Shown piece by piece: positions 15,996 to 24,882 of a DNA stretch of 53,978 nt (position 1 is its first letter; each line of letters starts with the position of its first letter). The DNA lies in contig NZ_JACHEN010000037.1 in NCBI RefSeq assembly GCF_014205875.1, positions 1-53,978 of the forward strand, written 5' to 3'. The position numbers and the translations under genes were made by a program. This DNA comes from Anaerosolibacter carboniphilus (lineage in GTDB: Bacteria; Bacillota; Clostridia; Peptostreptococcales; Thermotaleaceae). A model generated the notes under the pieces. The model worked only from the letters and a program-made list of their open reading frames with translations, was not told where the DNA came from and did no database searches.

Positions 15996-16080
15996 TTATC
16001 TCTTCTCTATCCTCACAATAGCCTCAACATGCCTTGAGGAGATAAAAAAGATGCCGATTGAAAGTGTTAGGGTTTTGGCG
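15996..16080 (-). repeat. rlmD-like 3'-end tail, copy 4 (type II box)
   Basis: The minus strand reads AKTLTLSIGIFFISSRHVEA, then IVRIEKR and a TAA stop at 15996. It is the best-preserved type II copy, uninterrupted for at least 28 codons. It begins just beyond the broken end of the DHHW gene. Confidence 0.6.
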
Positions 16081-16148
16081 GAAAAATTCATTGTTTTATG
16101 CTTTCCGTATTGTCGGCTGAGTTACTGTCCACATTGAAGTAATAAACA

Positions 16149-16436
16149 TCACCTTTTAAATAAAATTTGATTGGAGCCTTCCTGAATATAAACCCAAAAG
16201 TTTCGAAAAGGGAATTGATCAGAAAAATATGATTCAACTTTAGTCTCATAACTGCCATTTAATACTTTTTCAATGTGAAAAACAGGCCATTGTGCTAAGT
16301 AACGTCGCTCCTCTTTGGAAAAGGTTTTATCCGGTAGGGCCAGATGCAATATAAGCATAGCAAATATAAATAAAAGCGGAAATATACCCAGGATATTCTG
16401 TATAATAGCAGAGTTTTTTTTGTTGTTTATTCGCAT
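16149..16436 (-). pseudogene. DHHW-family protein, truncated after its N-terminus
   Basis: The start at 16436 follows a GGAGG 15 bp after the MBOAT stop. The frame encodes one membrane helix and the conserved N-terminal block of DHHW/AlgJ-like proteins (YFSDQFPFRNFWV), then stops after 95 residues; family members are near 350-400. Past the stop, the +1 frame stays open a further 20 codons or so (KGDVYYFNVDSNSAD), suggesting a frameshift. The rest of the gene is replaced by rlmD-like tail 4. The full protein would assist O-acylation of an exported polymer. Confidence 0.7.
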
Positions 16437-16450
16437 ATCAATCCTCCAAG

Positions 16451-17857
16451 TTAAAATCGAAAATATATAAATGGGTTGTAGGTTGAACCAACCATATATG
16501 CCGCTCCCAAAAACATTAGTACACAATAGTACACGTTTACTGCTAATCTGTAAATATTGCAATGAATTCTTTTAAATAATAGTGCCAGTTTCTTCGGCCA
16601 AGGTGAAGCGGCAATGATACAAACAATATAAAGAGAGGTATAAGCTTTTAGCTTCACAATTCCTTGATTATCAAAAGGCAGGTTACCTCCCACTCCAAAC
16701 ATGATCCGTAGAAAACTCAGCCCATCCGTCAGCTTGGTAAATTCAAAAAACACCCAGCCTATAACAACCAACAGCAATAAGTATATATGACGGACAGCCT
16801 TGGGCCATCGTGTCATGCTTTTTTGCAAAAACAATTTTTCTACATATATTAACGTTCCAAAATAAAGCCCCCATACAACAAAATTCCAGCTTGCACCATG
16901 CCAGAGCCCGGTGAGAAACCATACGATGAACAGGTTCCGTATCAGTTTCCGCTTACCAACACGGCTCCCGCCAATAGGAATATATACATATTCCTTAAAC
17001 CATGATCCGAGGGAGATATGCCACCTCCGCCAAAATTCCGAGATGCTTTGCGAAATATATGGATACCGGAAGTTTTCCTTAAAACGGAATCCAAACATTT
17101 TTCCCAATCCGATGGCCATATCTGAATACCCGCTAAAATCGAAATAAATCTGCAATGTAAAGGCAATAATCCCGGCCCATGCCATGAGCACTGAAATTTC
17201 TGTACTGGGCATAGCTTTTACTTCGGACCATAGCAGGCCTATATGATTGGCAAGAAGCACTTTTTTAGCCAGACCGTACAGGAAGCGCCGCATCCCGGAG
17301 TGAAATTTTTTGAATGTTATGCTCCTGTCAGCCAACTGTAATTCAATGTCTGCATAGTTCACGATAGGCCCGGCCACCAACTGCGGGAACATAGTAATAT
17401 AAAGAGCAAATAGAATCAGGCTTTTCTGCGGCTTTATATTTCTCCTGTATACATCAATCACATGAGATAGTGTCTGAAAGGTGTAAAACGAAATTCCTAT
17501 TGGAAGCGTCGGTATTTCCGCATTCAAATTCCAACCGCCAATGGATGCTATTGTACTTATGATCATACCGAAGTATTTAAAATAAGCGAGACAGCCTAAA
17601 TTGAACACCAAGCTTATGATTAAAAAAAGCTTCCTTTTTCGTCTGGTGGTATCATCTCTACCTAAGAGAGTACCTATACAGTAATTAATCATTATGGAAC
17701 CGCACATCAATAACACATAGACAGGTTCTCCCCATGCATAGAAAAACAGGCTTGCAGTAAGCAGGACAATATTCCTCAAATGCTTTCCTAACGAATAATA
17801 TAGAATGACTGTGACTGGCAAAAAAGCAAATGTAAAAAACAGACTGCTGAAAACCAT
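16451..17857 (-). CDS. MBOAT-family O-acyltransferase (AlgI-like)
   Basis: A 468-residue polytopic membrane protein with about eleven membrane segments. It carries MBOAT signatures: FDFSGYSDMAIGLGKMFGF, then NFRYPYIS, SEFWRRWHISL and, later, the active-site histidine in FLTGLWHGASWNF. AlgI-type proteins move acyl groups across the membrane to exported polysaccharides or other polymers. It forms an operon with the SGNH lipoprotein upstream (13 bp) and the truncated DHHW gene downstream. The polymer acted on is not shown by sequence. Confidence 0.9.
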   Translation of the reverse strand: MVFSSLFFTFAFLPVTVILYYSLGKHLRNIVLLTASLFFYAWGEPVYVLLMCGSIMINYCIGTLLGRDDTTRRKRKLFLIISLVFNLGCLAYFKYFGMIISTIASIGGWNLNAEIPTLPIGISFYTFQTLSHVIDVYRRNIKPQKSLILFALYITMFPQLVAGPIVNYADIELQLADRSITFKKFHSGMRRFLYGLAKKVLLANHIGLLWSEVKAMPSTEISVLMAWAGIIAFTLQIYFDFSGYSDMAIGLGKMFGFRFKENFRYPYISQSISEFWRRWHISLGSWFKEYVYIPIGGSRVGKRKLIRNLFIVWFLTGLWHGASWNFVVWGLYFGTLIYVEKLFLQKSMTRWPKAVRHIYLLLLVVIGWVFFEFTKLTDGLSFLRIMFGVGGNLPFDNQGIVKLKAYTSLYIVCIIAASPWPKKLALLFKRIHCNIYRLAVNVYYCVLMFLGAAYMVGSTYNPFIYFRF

Positions 17858-17870
17858 ATGTTCTCCTCCG

Positions 17871-18476
17871 CTACATTAATTTAGAAAGCTTCTCCAGCCA
17901 CAGCGGATAAAATTCTTTCTTAAAATGAACACCATCTTCGGCAAATAAATCGGGGTTTTCCTGTGCCAATGTCCCTATGTCTACATAGTTGACTGATAAT
18001 TTGTCCGCTAATTCTTTTAAAATCTGGTTATATTCCTCTATTCCTTTATAACGGGGATCTTCTTTTAACGCATCCTGTGTCACAGGTGTAATAGACTGAA
18101 GATATATTTGGCTGTCGGGTAGTTCTTCCTTGATCTTGTTAATCAGCTTCATAAAATCATTTCTAAATAATTCTTTAGGATCATCTACAGGCATGAGAAG
18201 ATCGCATGATCCCAACATGATAAAGACATTATCAGGCTTTTTTTCGACCAAAGTATCCATATCATCATAAATAAAACCAGCTGTAGCTCCCGCCCCAGCT
18301 ATTACAGATTCTTTCGGCAGGATTTCATTAACGACAAAGCCTTCCGTAATGGAATCTCCCATAAATACACTGTTCTTAAACTTAGTAGTAACATCTTTTT
18401 CACTTGTTTGATTCCCGCAGGCAGTCATACTAATCAAAAGAATACCTATCAAGAAACGAATCATTAATTTTTTCAT
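17871..18476 (-). CDS. SGNH/GDSL-type hydrolase lipoprotein
   Basis: A 201-residue protein with a lipoprotein signal ending in the lipobox ISMTAC (Cys20). SGNH blocks are visible: block I FMGDSITEGF, block III IMLGSCDLL and block V DGVHFKKEF with the catalytic Asp-His pair. It would face outside on the membrane, acting as an esterase or as the acyl-transfer partner of the MBOAT protein encoded 13 bp downstream. Block III has Ser-Cys where Asn is usual (GxND), so activity may be altered. Confidence 0.82.
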   Translation of the reverse strand: MKKLMIRFLIGILLISMTACGNQTSEKDVTTKFKNSVFMGDSITEGFVVNEILPKESVIAGAGATAGFIYDDMDTLVEKKPDNVFIMLGSCDLLMPVDDPKELFRNDFMKLINKIKEELPDSQIYLQSITPVTQDALKEDPRYKGIEEYNQILKELADKLSVNYVDIGTLAQENPDLFAEDGVHFKKEFYPLWLEKLSKLM

Positions 18477-18592
18477 ACAAAATACCTCTTTTCTTTATTT
18501 GATACATAGATATTACAGCAGCAAAATGCAGAACAAGTGCAGATGAGATAAAGTTCGGATATTATTTTTGTTCTAATTTTTTGCAAAATAAA

Positions 18593-18616
18593 AGCCATGA
18601 AGAATCCTTCATAGCT
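18593..18616 (-). terminator. Terminator of the two-component operon
   Basis: AGCCATGAA pairs with TTCATAGCT (one mismatch) around a short loop, just after the histidine kinase stop, with T-rich minus-strand sequence beyond. Confidence 0.55.
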
Positions 18617-18636
18617 GTGAAAATATATCCAATGTT

Positions 18637-20373
18637 TTATGATTGTACTGGTAGTGAAAAGAAAAAGCGGACGCCATCTTTCGTATTTTCCACACCATAA
18701 ACCGCATGATGAAGTTCCAGTATTTCCTTGGATATGGAAAGTCCAAGACCCGTACCTGCTTTGGATGTCCTCGCCTCGACACGGTAGAATTGATCCCATA
18801 TCTTTTTCCTGTCTTCCTCTGATATCGGGCTTCCCTGATTTTCTACGCTGATTTCTGCTGCCTGTCCATTGCTTCTTACAGTAATTACGATTACATGTCC
18901 ATTCTCCGTATGTCGGATTGCATTACTGAGAAAATTAGTAATAACCCGACTGATTAGCCCTTTATGTCCCACTACCCTTTGAGAATCAATGTTTAAGCTA
19001 AGAAAGAGATTTTTCTCCTGTATTTGCTCAGCCAGCGACCTGCATACTTCGGTAATCACTTTATCTATTTCAAAAGGAGCCATTTCCGGCTGATAGGTAC
19101 CAGATGTAAACTTAGCCAAATCCAACATATTCACAACCAGCAAGTTCATCCGCTGTATTTCATCTTCCATTGCCTGAAAGTAATGTTCCCTTTTTTCGGC
19201 TGCAATTCCGTCTTTTAAAATAGATAGGCAACTTTTCATAACAGCAAGAGGCGTTTTCAGCTCATGAGATACCCCTGCAATAAATTCCTTCCGTGTGTTT
19301 TCCAGCTGTTTCTCTTTATCAAGCTCCTGTTTCAGCTGACCAATATACACTTCCATCTGATTCGACAGGTAATTGATATTTTGGGATAGCTGACCAATTT
19401 CGTCGGCGGAACGCACCGGCAGCTTTTCCGTAAAATCCATGTCTGCTATTTTCCCTGTGATCTGGTTGATGAATATCAGCGGTTTTGCCAGCCACTTAGA
19501 AAAAATAAATGCCAAAAGAATAACACACAGAACAGTAAATCCAAAAAAGTAAGGATAGAATTGCCGTATCACCGATATTGCTTCGCCTACCGGCTGAAGA
19601 GAGGTCATGGCGAAAATATATCTCGTTACCCCATTTTCAACAACCGGTTTAATGATTATCTTGTACTCCGCAAAATTTTCTGTTGCACTATGTTCTTCCG
19701 TATGATGAAGGGGTTTCGCATCATCAGCCAGCAGGCTGGCTTGAAATTCTTTTATCTGTTCCAAAAAATACTGTTCATTGTAGGGAAACTGGATATCCAC
19801 CACATGTTCCGGAAATACAGCTTTCGCTATTGTTCCCCTTAATATACCGACTGCAAGGTGACTATAAGCCTTATCTGCATTAGGGCCATGCAGCTTGTAT
19901 GCAAGGCTTACATTTACAACTCCGATTGAATCATTCTGTATTTGGTAAGGTATCCTTTCATCGGCTATATTAACGGTATCAATAACCACCTCATCACCGA
20001 CCTTTAATAACAAGAGTACATCGGAAGAATAATCTCCTTGAAATGAGTACATTGGTATTCGCAAATTACCCTGATATTCATTATCCAATTTCACTTCGAT
20101 ATAATAATTCTCTACATCACAGACACCACCATATTCATCCAATTTTGTAATCCAAACATGCTTATTCTTATAAAATTCTGCTGATGCCGCTTCTGCTCCC
20201 TTTTTTGCCGCCGTATCTGAGTACTCGTTCATATACGTTTTGAGAACATCCAATTTCTCATTAACGTAATATTTCTCAAAGAAGTAATTTTGAGCGATCC
20301 CGATGAATAAAAGCATCGTTGAAAATATTATCGCAGTTAACATAAACCATTTAAAAACAATACTTTTTTTCAT
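18637..20373 (-). CDS. Sensor histidine kinase
   Basis: A 578-residue kinase. Membrane helices near residues 9-28 and about 275-297 enclose a large external domain; a HAMP linker, HisKA (GVSHELKTPLAV, phospho-accepting His) and HATPase_c with NFLSNAIRHTENG and GTGLGLSISKEIL follow. All catalytic boxes are present. Its start overlaps the stop of the response-regulator gene by 4 bases (ATGA), so they are translationally coupled. It lies just upstream of the acylation genes, but a separate terminator at 18593 divides them. The signal sensed is unknown. Confidence 0.92.
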   Translation of the reverse strand: MKKSIVFKWFMLTAIIFSTMLLFIGIAQNYFFEKYYVNEKLDVLKTYMNEYSDTAAKKGAEAASAEFYKNKHVWITKLDEYGGVCDVENYYIEVKLDNEYQGNLRIPMYSFQGDYSSDVLLLLKVGDEVVIDTVNIADERIPYQIQNDSIGVVNVSLAYKLHGPNADKAYSHLAVGILRGTIAKAVFPEHVVDIQFPYNEQYFLEQIKEFQASLLADDAKPLHHTEEHSATENFAEYKIIIKPVVENGVTRYIFAMTSLQPVGEAISVIRQFYPYFFGFTVLCVILLAFIFSKWLAKPLIFINQITGKIADMDFTEKLPVRSADEIGQLSQNINYLSNQMEVYIGQLKQELDKEKQLENTRKEFIAGVSHELKTPLAVMKSCLSILKDGIAAEKREHYFQAMEDEIQRMNLLVVNMLDLAKFTSGTYQPEMAPFEIDKVITEVCRSLAEQIQEKNLFLSLNIDSQRVVGHKGLISRVITNFLSNAIRHTENGHVIVITVRSNGQAAEISVENQGSPISEEDRKKIWDQFYRVEARTSKAGTGLGLSISKEILELHHAVYGVENTKDGVRFFFSLPVQS

Positions 20374-21044
20374 AGCTGCTCCTCTTCGAATTTATATCCC
20401 GAACGGATAACCGTAACAATACAGCTGCCTTTACTGCCCAGCTTAGCACGCAGGTTTCTGATATGGCTGTTCACTGTCTTTTCATCACCATAAAAATCAT
20501 AACCCCATACTTTAGCGATCAGTTGCTCTCTGGTAATTACAATCCCTTTATTTTGCATTAAGTAAGAGAGAATTTCAAATTCTGTATGTGTCAGATTCAT
20601 TGTAATGCCATCTACAGTAACCAGTCTTGATCCCATATTTATTACAATTCCGCCGACTGATATCAACATTCCATCCACAATACCAGAGTATTTTTCAAGA
20701 AACCGTTTCACTTTTGCCATCAAAACCCGGGGACTATATGGTTTGATCAAATAATCATCTGCTCCCAGCTCATATCCCAGGAGAGAATCATCCTCATCTG
20801 AACGCGCGGTCAAAATGATGATAGGAATACTGGAATTTTTTCGTATTCTACGACATACTGACCAGCCGTCAACCTTCGGCAGAACAATGTCTAGTATAAC
20901 TAAATCAACGGAATTTGATTGAAACAGCTCTAAAGCTTTTTCTCCATCTGCTGCTTCTAATACCTGATATCCATCCTCGATTAGATAGTCCATTATCACT
21001 TCACGTAAGATATCTTCATCTTCAACAACCAGTATTTTATTCAT
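20370..21044 (-). CDS. OmpR/PhoB-family response regulator
   Basis: A 224-residue protein with a receiver domain (phospho-acceptor D52 in LVILDIVLP, conserved acidic pair near residues 8-10, K in LIKPYSP) and a C-terminal winged helix (LTHTEFEILSYLMQNKG, WGYDFYGDEKTVNSHIRNL). It is the partner of the kinase that overlaps it. Targets are not identifiable from this window. Confidence 0.94.
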   Translation of the reverse strand: MNKILVVEDEDILREVIMDYLIEDGYQVLEAADGEKALELFQSNSVDLVILDIVLPKVDGWSVCRRIRKNSSIPIIILTARSDEDDSLLGYELGADDYLIKPYSPRVLMAKVKRFLEKYSGIVDGMLISVGGIVINMGSRLVTVDGITMNLTHTEFEILSYLMQNKGIVITREQLIAKVWGYDFYGDEKTVNSHIRNLRAKLGSKGSCIVTVIRSGYKFEEEQL

Positions 21045-21274
21045 CCCATACCTCCATCGGTGCCCTTACAAACTGCTTCCACTTCTTTTCCCCACTTTTA
21101 CTATCAAGGTTTTCTATGTGTCCATCAAATCAGGTTAAGCTCATCTATATCCCCTCAATCACCCAATGTTATCTATAGACACTATATCTTTCAATTGGGC
21201 AATGCGTTTCAGTAAAACTCTCCTAAACGGATAGTATTGGAGGAGTAGATCATGCTTTTTTACTTTTAACAACA

Positions 21275-22129
21275 TTAAAACTCTTTTTCGTGTCGTTTAA
21301 AAAATTCATAATATGTACGCACATTTTCCAGCTCAGTCCATCGTTTCACCTCGACAGGATTCTTATCAAGATCGTATATTTTCGCCCCACTCATGGCAAG
21401 CAGAAATGGCGAATGTGTCGATATGATAAACTGACATCCTAAATACCGTGCAGAGTCCTCAATAAATTTTACTAATTCCATCTGACGTTTTGGAGAAAGA
21501 CTATTTTCAGGCTCATCTAATATATAAAGTCCATTTTCACCTATTTTCTCAGTAAAATATAAAAACGCGCTTTCTCCATTCGAATATTCACGCACATTAT
21601 CCATCAATTGATTTCTCACAAAACGGGATTGTGTTTTACTTCTAGCAGTATTTACTTTTTTAAGTTGCTCATAATCTGCCATAGATCTCATCTGAAAATG
21701 TGAATATTTTGCATCCAAATATTCTTCAAAGAGTTCTTCCCGTTTTTGGTCAATTCCTTCATTGAGATTACGTATATTCAACATATAGTCAAATACATCA
21801 TCACTAGTAATAATTCGGCTATTTTTAGGAATGTCAGCTTCAAGCTGCAGCTCACACATATTTACATAATCTGGATAAAAATTGGATTTATTATAGATAG
21901 AATCGCGACGGATTCCTGTTTTTTCTGCTATCACATTTAATGCCGTTGATTTTCCTGAACCATTTCCTCCATATAAAATCGTAACTGGCTCAAAGTCAAT
22001 TCTTTCAAAACCATGTTTTGATAATATCTTAAATGGATAAAACGAGTCATAGCATGTTCTTTTTACCTTCATGAAAAAGTTAAACTCTATATCCTCATTT
22101 GGGAATGTAAAAACATTTAAATAAACCAT
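21275..22129 (-). CDS. AAA-family ATPase (ABC-type, OLD/RecF-like)
   Basis: A 284-residue soluble ATPase. Walker A is GGNGSGKST (about residue 56), Walker B is LYILDEPENSLSP, and the H-loop is FIISTHSPFLL. No membrane partner and no nuclease domain are present. Small proteins of this type are often annotated as AAA_21/AAA_23 and some belong to defence systems, but no toxin or nuclease gene is adjacent here. ATG 22129 is chosen because AAGGGAG lies just before it; an ATG 18 bases upstream has no such site. Confidence 0.8.
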   Translation of the reverse strand: MVYLNVFTFPNEDIEFNFFMKVKRTCYDSFYPFKILSKHGFERIDFEPVTILYGGNGSGKSTALNVIAEKTGIRRDSIYNKSNFYPDYVNMCELQLEADIPKNSRIITSDDVFDYMLNIRNLNEGIDQKREELFEEYLDAKYSHFQMRSMADYEQLKKVNTARSKTQSRFVRNQLMDNVREYSNGESAFLYFTEKIGENGLYILDEPENSLSPKRQMELVKFIEDSARYLGCQFIISTHSPFLLAMSGAKIYDLDKNPVEVKRWTELENVRTYYEFFKRHEKEF

Positions 22130-22346
22130 TATCTTCTCCCTTATCATAACATTATATAAATAATCTTCAGATCAAATTCTTTTTCCCCATACTTAAAACA
22201 CATGGAAATGTACAAGTGAACCTTGGCAGCGTATCTCTTGGTATATTTATAAATCCCTATCCAATAAAGTTAAAATCTGTATCATGATATGAAATAAAAA
22301 TTGTTATTATGGAGCAGCAAAAAAAGCTTATGTCGACCAATTCATC

Positions 22347-23186
22347 CTATTTCTCCATAACCGGTATCCAAATCTCAGTCTCATATTCCTCAGAGTAGAT
22401 ATCCCCCTCGGTATAAAGCTCAATATCGTACTCCTGAATAAAGCTATACTGAGCCTGCGGAAGCCACTCCGTATAAATACGTTTCCACATATTTTGAATA
22501 GCATCTGGCATTGGTCCCTTGCAGGAAAAGATCACCCATGTATATTCCGGTATCTCATAGATTTTAAAACCCTTAGGAATATGATTCATTAAATCGATAT
22601 GACATCCTATTCCATATGTAAACATACCATTTGATGACTGATCAAAAATACGAACGCCCATTTGGGGACAAACAACCTCCTCTTTATTTCTTCTATTATA
22701 CTCTAACCATCTGTCCGGAATCTCAGCCTCACAGGTGCTGGCTTCAAACACCTCCGGATAAAGCACGACCTTAAATGCAGGTTTCTTTTCAATTCGGTAC
22801 TGAATAATGCACCCGCCCTCAATGGCAATTTTAATGATTATTCGATTGAAGGACTTAAGTGTAGCCCCAGTCCTTTTAGCTTGACTTGGATTTATACCAT
22901 GAAAGCGCTCAAATGCTTTCGAAAAGCTTTCAGCGGTTTCATAGCCGTATTCGAGAGCTGTGTCGAGAACCTTTGCCCCCTTTTGAGTCAGTGCTTGTCC
23001 AGCAAGGGATAATCGTCTGTTTCGTATATATTCACCGACACTCATCCCCGTGATCATGCTAAAGGCTCTCTGAAAATGATAAGTGGAAATATGTACATCA
23101 TCTGCTACATCATTGATCGTAATGTTTTCGAGAAGATGTGCTTCAATATACTCAATAGCCCCATTTAAAATCTGTATCCATTCCAT
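22347..23186 (-). CDS. AraC-family regulator with GyrI-like effector domain
   Basis: A 279-residue protein. The N-terminal AraC double helix-turn-helix (residues 8-105) has STYHFQRAFSMITGMSVGEY and GYETAESFSKAFERFHGINP. The C-terminal half (about 125-279) resembles the GyrI-like/effector-binding fold of Rob- and BltR-type regulators, with EIPEYTWVIFSCKGPMPDAI. Such regulators answer to small hydrophobic ligands. The gene is preceded by GATTGGGGTAAAAT and stands alone. Confidence 0.9.
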   Translation of the reverse strand: MEWIQILNGAIEYIEAHLLENITINDVADDVHISTYHFQRAFSMITGMSVGEYIRNRRLSLAGQALTQKGAKVLDTALEYGYETAESFSKAFERFHGINPSQAKRTGATLKSFNRIIIKIAIEGGCIIQYRIEKKPAFKVVLYPEVFEASTCEAEIPDRWLEYNRRNKEEVVCPQMGVRIFDQSSNGMFTYGIGCHIDLMNHIPKGFKIYEIPEYTWVIFSCKGPMPDAIQNMWKRIYTEWLPQAQYSFIQEYDIELYTEGDIYSEEYETEIWIPVMEK

Positions 23187-23256
23187 ATTTTACCCCAATC
23201 CTTCTGCAGCATAATCAGGAGACAATACTCCTCATATCTTTCGTTCAAATTAAATA

Positions 23257-23282
23257 AGGATTTCTATTCTAATAGAAATCCT
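23257..23282 (-). terminator. Terminator of the C45 peptidase gene
   Basis: AGGATTTCTATT and AATAGAAATCCT form a perfect 12-bp stem with a two-base spacer, between the AraC start and the C45 stop at 23317. Confidence 0.65.
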
Positions 23283-23316
23283 CTTGGTACATTCTATAAC
23301 CATTATACCTTATATC

Positions 23317-24444
23317 TTACTTAAGTGGAACTCGAGCAAAAAAGTCCTCTGCAGGTGCTCTATCTTCAAATTCGATTTCACACGATGTACAGATTTCATA
23401 TACTTCCAGAAGGTCATTCTTTATAGAATAACGCTCCCATCCATTTTGCTCATAACCGCCCCAGCAGATATGGAAGGACAAGTCATTTAAATCCATCACC
23501 ACACTTTTAATCGTGCCGAAGAACGCACTAAAATAATGGCAAGTCATTCCGTTTGGATACGGCGTCAACAGGAATGACTTGAGATCTTCAATGCTCTTTT
23601 TTTCTGGTCGACTTAAAAACGCATCGATTTTTTCATATCTTACAATGGAATTTTTCATGGCAAAGGGCTCAAATGTCATCATAGGTTCAAAATGCGAATG
23701 ATTGGTCGCATGAAGATATTTAGTCCCAATCACATCTTCAGATGAAATTTCCCCATATACTGCGTTCCCATCCAAGGTTTCATAAAGCACAGCACTTCCT
23801 GATGCATCTGCCATCATCAGATTGATGTTATAAGGTACAGGCATTTCCTTTACCCTAGAAAGCGCTTCCTTTACTGTCTTACAATTTTCAAGCAACGTTC
23901 TGACCACTGCCCAAAACTGCAATCCCTTAAATGTAGGTCTCCTCATAGCCTCGATATTACTTACTGGAAAACCACATGAAGTCATGCTGATCCCAAGACC
24001 ATGCTCATTTAGTCCCTCACTTCTTCCAAATTCCGCTACTGATCCTCCAATATAAGCATATTTACCGAGAGGAGCAACCCTGTAAAGTCGAAAATCTTCA
24101 TACTGTGGAGCAAACTCGTAATTACGCGCCAGTAAGACATGGCCATTCTGTGTTTTTTCAGGGAGCAGAACCATCTCACTACAATTCGGTCTGAGATAAG
24201 TCATGGACGTAAAAATGAGTCGGTTAAGAGCCACTCCCTTTGCATCAGCATATCCTCTGAGTTCGTCCGTAAGCCCTGGACAAAACTGGTCATATAGCTT
24301 TAATGCTTCCTCCAGCAAATCCTTTGATAACGCTTCTGCTTCTTCGCAGATCCCTATATTACCGCTGAGCTGTTTGCCCATCTGCCATCCAATGTCATAA
24401 TGATTTCCCTTAAGTGCTAGAAACTGTGTAATGGCTTTTTTCAT
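23317..24444 (-). CDS. C45-family peptidase/acyltransferase-like hydrolase
   Basis: A 375-residue NTN-hydrolase of the family of isopenicillin N acyltransferase. The likely self-processing cysteine is C88 in RPNCSEMVLL, followed by GHVLLARNYEF and EHGLGISMTSCGFP, blocks typical of the family. Cleavage before C88 would give a short alpha and a long beta chain. Natural substrates of clostridial members are unknown and may be acyl amides or peptides. It has no signal peptide. rlmD-like tail 5 and its terminator lie upstream at 24670-24764. Confidence 0.82.
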   Translation of the reverse strand: MKKAITQFLALKGNHYDIGWQMGKQLSGNIGICEEAEALSKDLLEEALKLYDQFCPGLTDELRGYADAKGVALNRLIFTSMTYLRPNCSEMVLLPEKTQNGHVLLARNYEFAPQYEDFRLYRVAPLGKYAYIGGSVAEFGRSEGLNEHGLGISMTSCGFPVSNIEAMRRPTFKGLQFWAVVRTLLENCKTVKEALSRVKEMPVPYNINLMMADASGSAVLYETLDGNAVYGEISSEDVIGTKYLHATNHSHFEPMMTFEPFAMKNSIVRYEKIDAFLSRPEKKSIEDLKSFLLTPYPNGMTCHYFSAFFGTIKSVVMDLNDLSFHICWGGYEQNGWERYSIKNDLLEVYEICTSCEIEFEDRAPAEDFFARVPLK

Positions 24445-24669
24445 TTTAAAAGACCTCCCAATAAGTATTTGCTATACTCATTATAGATCTCTTCATTTAG
24501 AAATTCCTGTTCAAACGTGCTCCAATTTGTTGGATTTTATTTGACCGAGCTGATGAAGCATTTAAAATCCTTTATATAGGTTTATTAAACTCTGCAATCT
24601 CCATGTATCCATGCATAGATTTATATAAAAACCCTTCTACATCACATTCTAACCTATTACCGCCGTGCT

Positions 24670-24702
24670 AAAAAGCACCTATCAATTTGATAGATGCTTT
24701 TG
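24670..24702 (-). terminator. Hairpin after rlmD-like tail 5
   Basis: AAAAGCA/TGCTTTT with inner TATCA/TGATA pairing, directly after the tail stop at 24704. Confidence 0.65.
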
Positions 24703-24703
24703 G

Positions 24704-24764
24704 TCATTTTCTATTCAATTTCACGACACACTCTACATGAGTGATAAGTTGCAGTTAGCATATT
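24704..24764 (-). repeat. rlmD-like 3'-end tail, copy 5 (type I box)
   Basis: The minus strand has AATATGCTAACTGCAACTTA, then codons reading LQLITHVECVVKLNRK and a TGA stop at 24704. It begins immediately after the TAG of the SEC-C fragment. Confidence 0.6.
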
Positions 24765-24882
24765 CTAATTAGTGCAACACTTCTTATATTTTTTCCCGCT
24801 TCCACAAGGGCACAGATCATTTCTTCCGACCTTAATCAGCCTGTTATTTTCCTTATATTCAATCTCATATACTTTTACAAAT
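24765..24882 (-). pseudogene. SEC-C zinc-motif C-terminal fragment
   Basis: The minus-strand frame ends NDLCPCGSGKKYKKCCTN-stop, the SEC-C metal-binding motif found at the end of SecA and many small proteins. It has no start codon, and its upstream part runs into the end of the ABC permease gene. Only about 38 codons remain, so it is the 3' end of a lost gene. Confidence 0.7.

Noticed and set aside
21275..22129. AAA ATPase as part of an anti-phage system
   Set aside because: No nuclease, toxin or other defence partner is adjacent; the neighbours are a two-component system and an AraC regulator.
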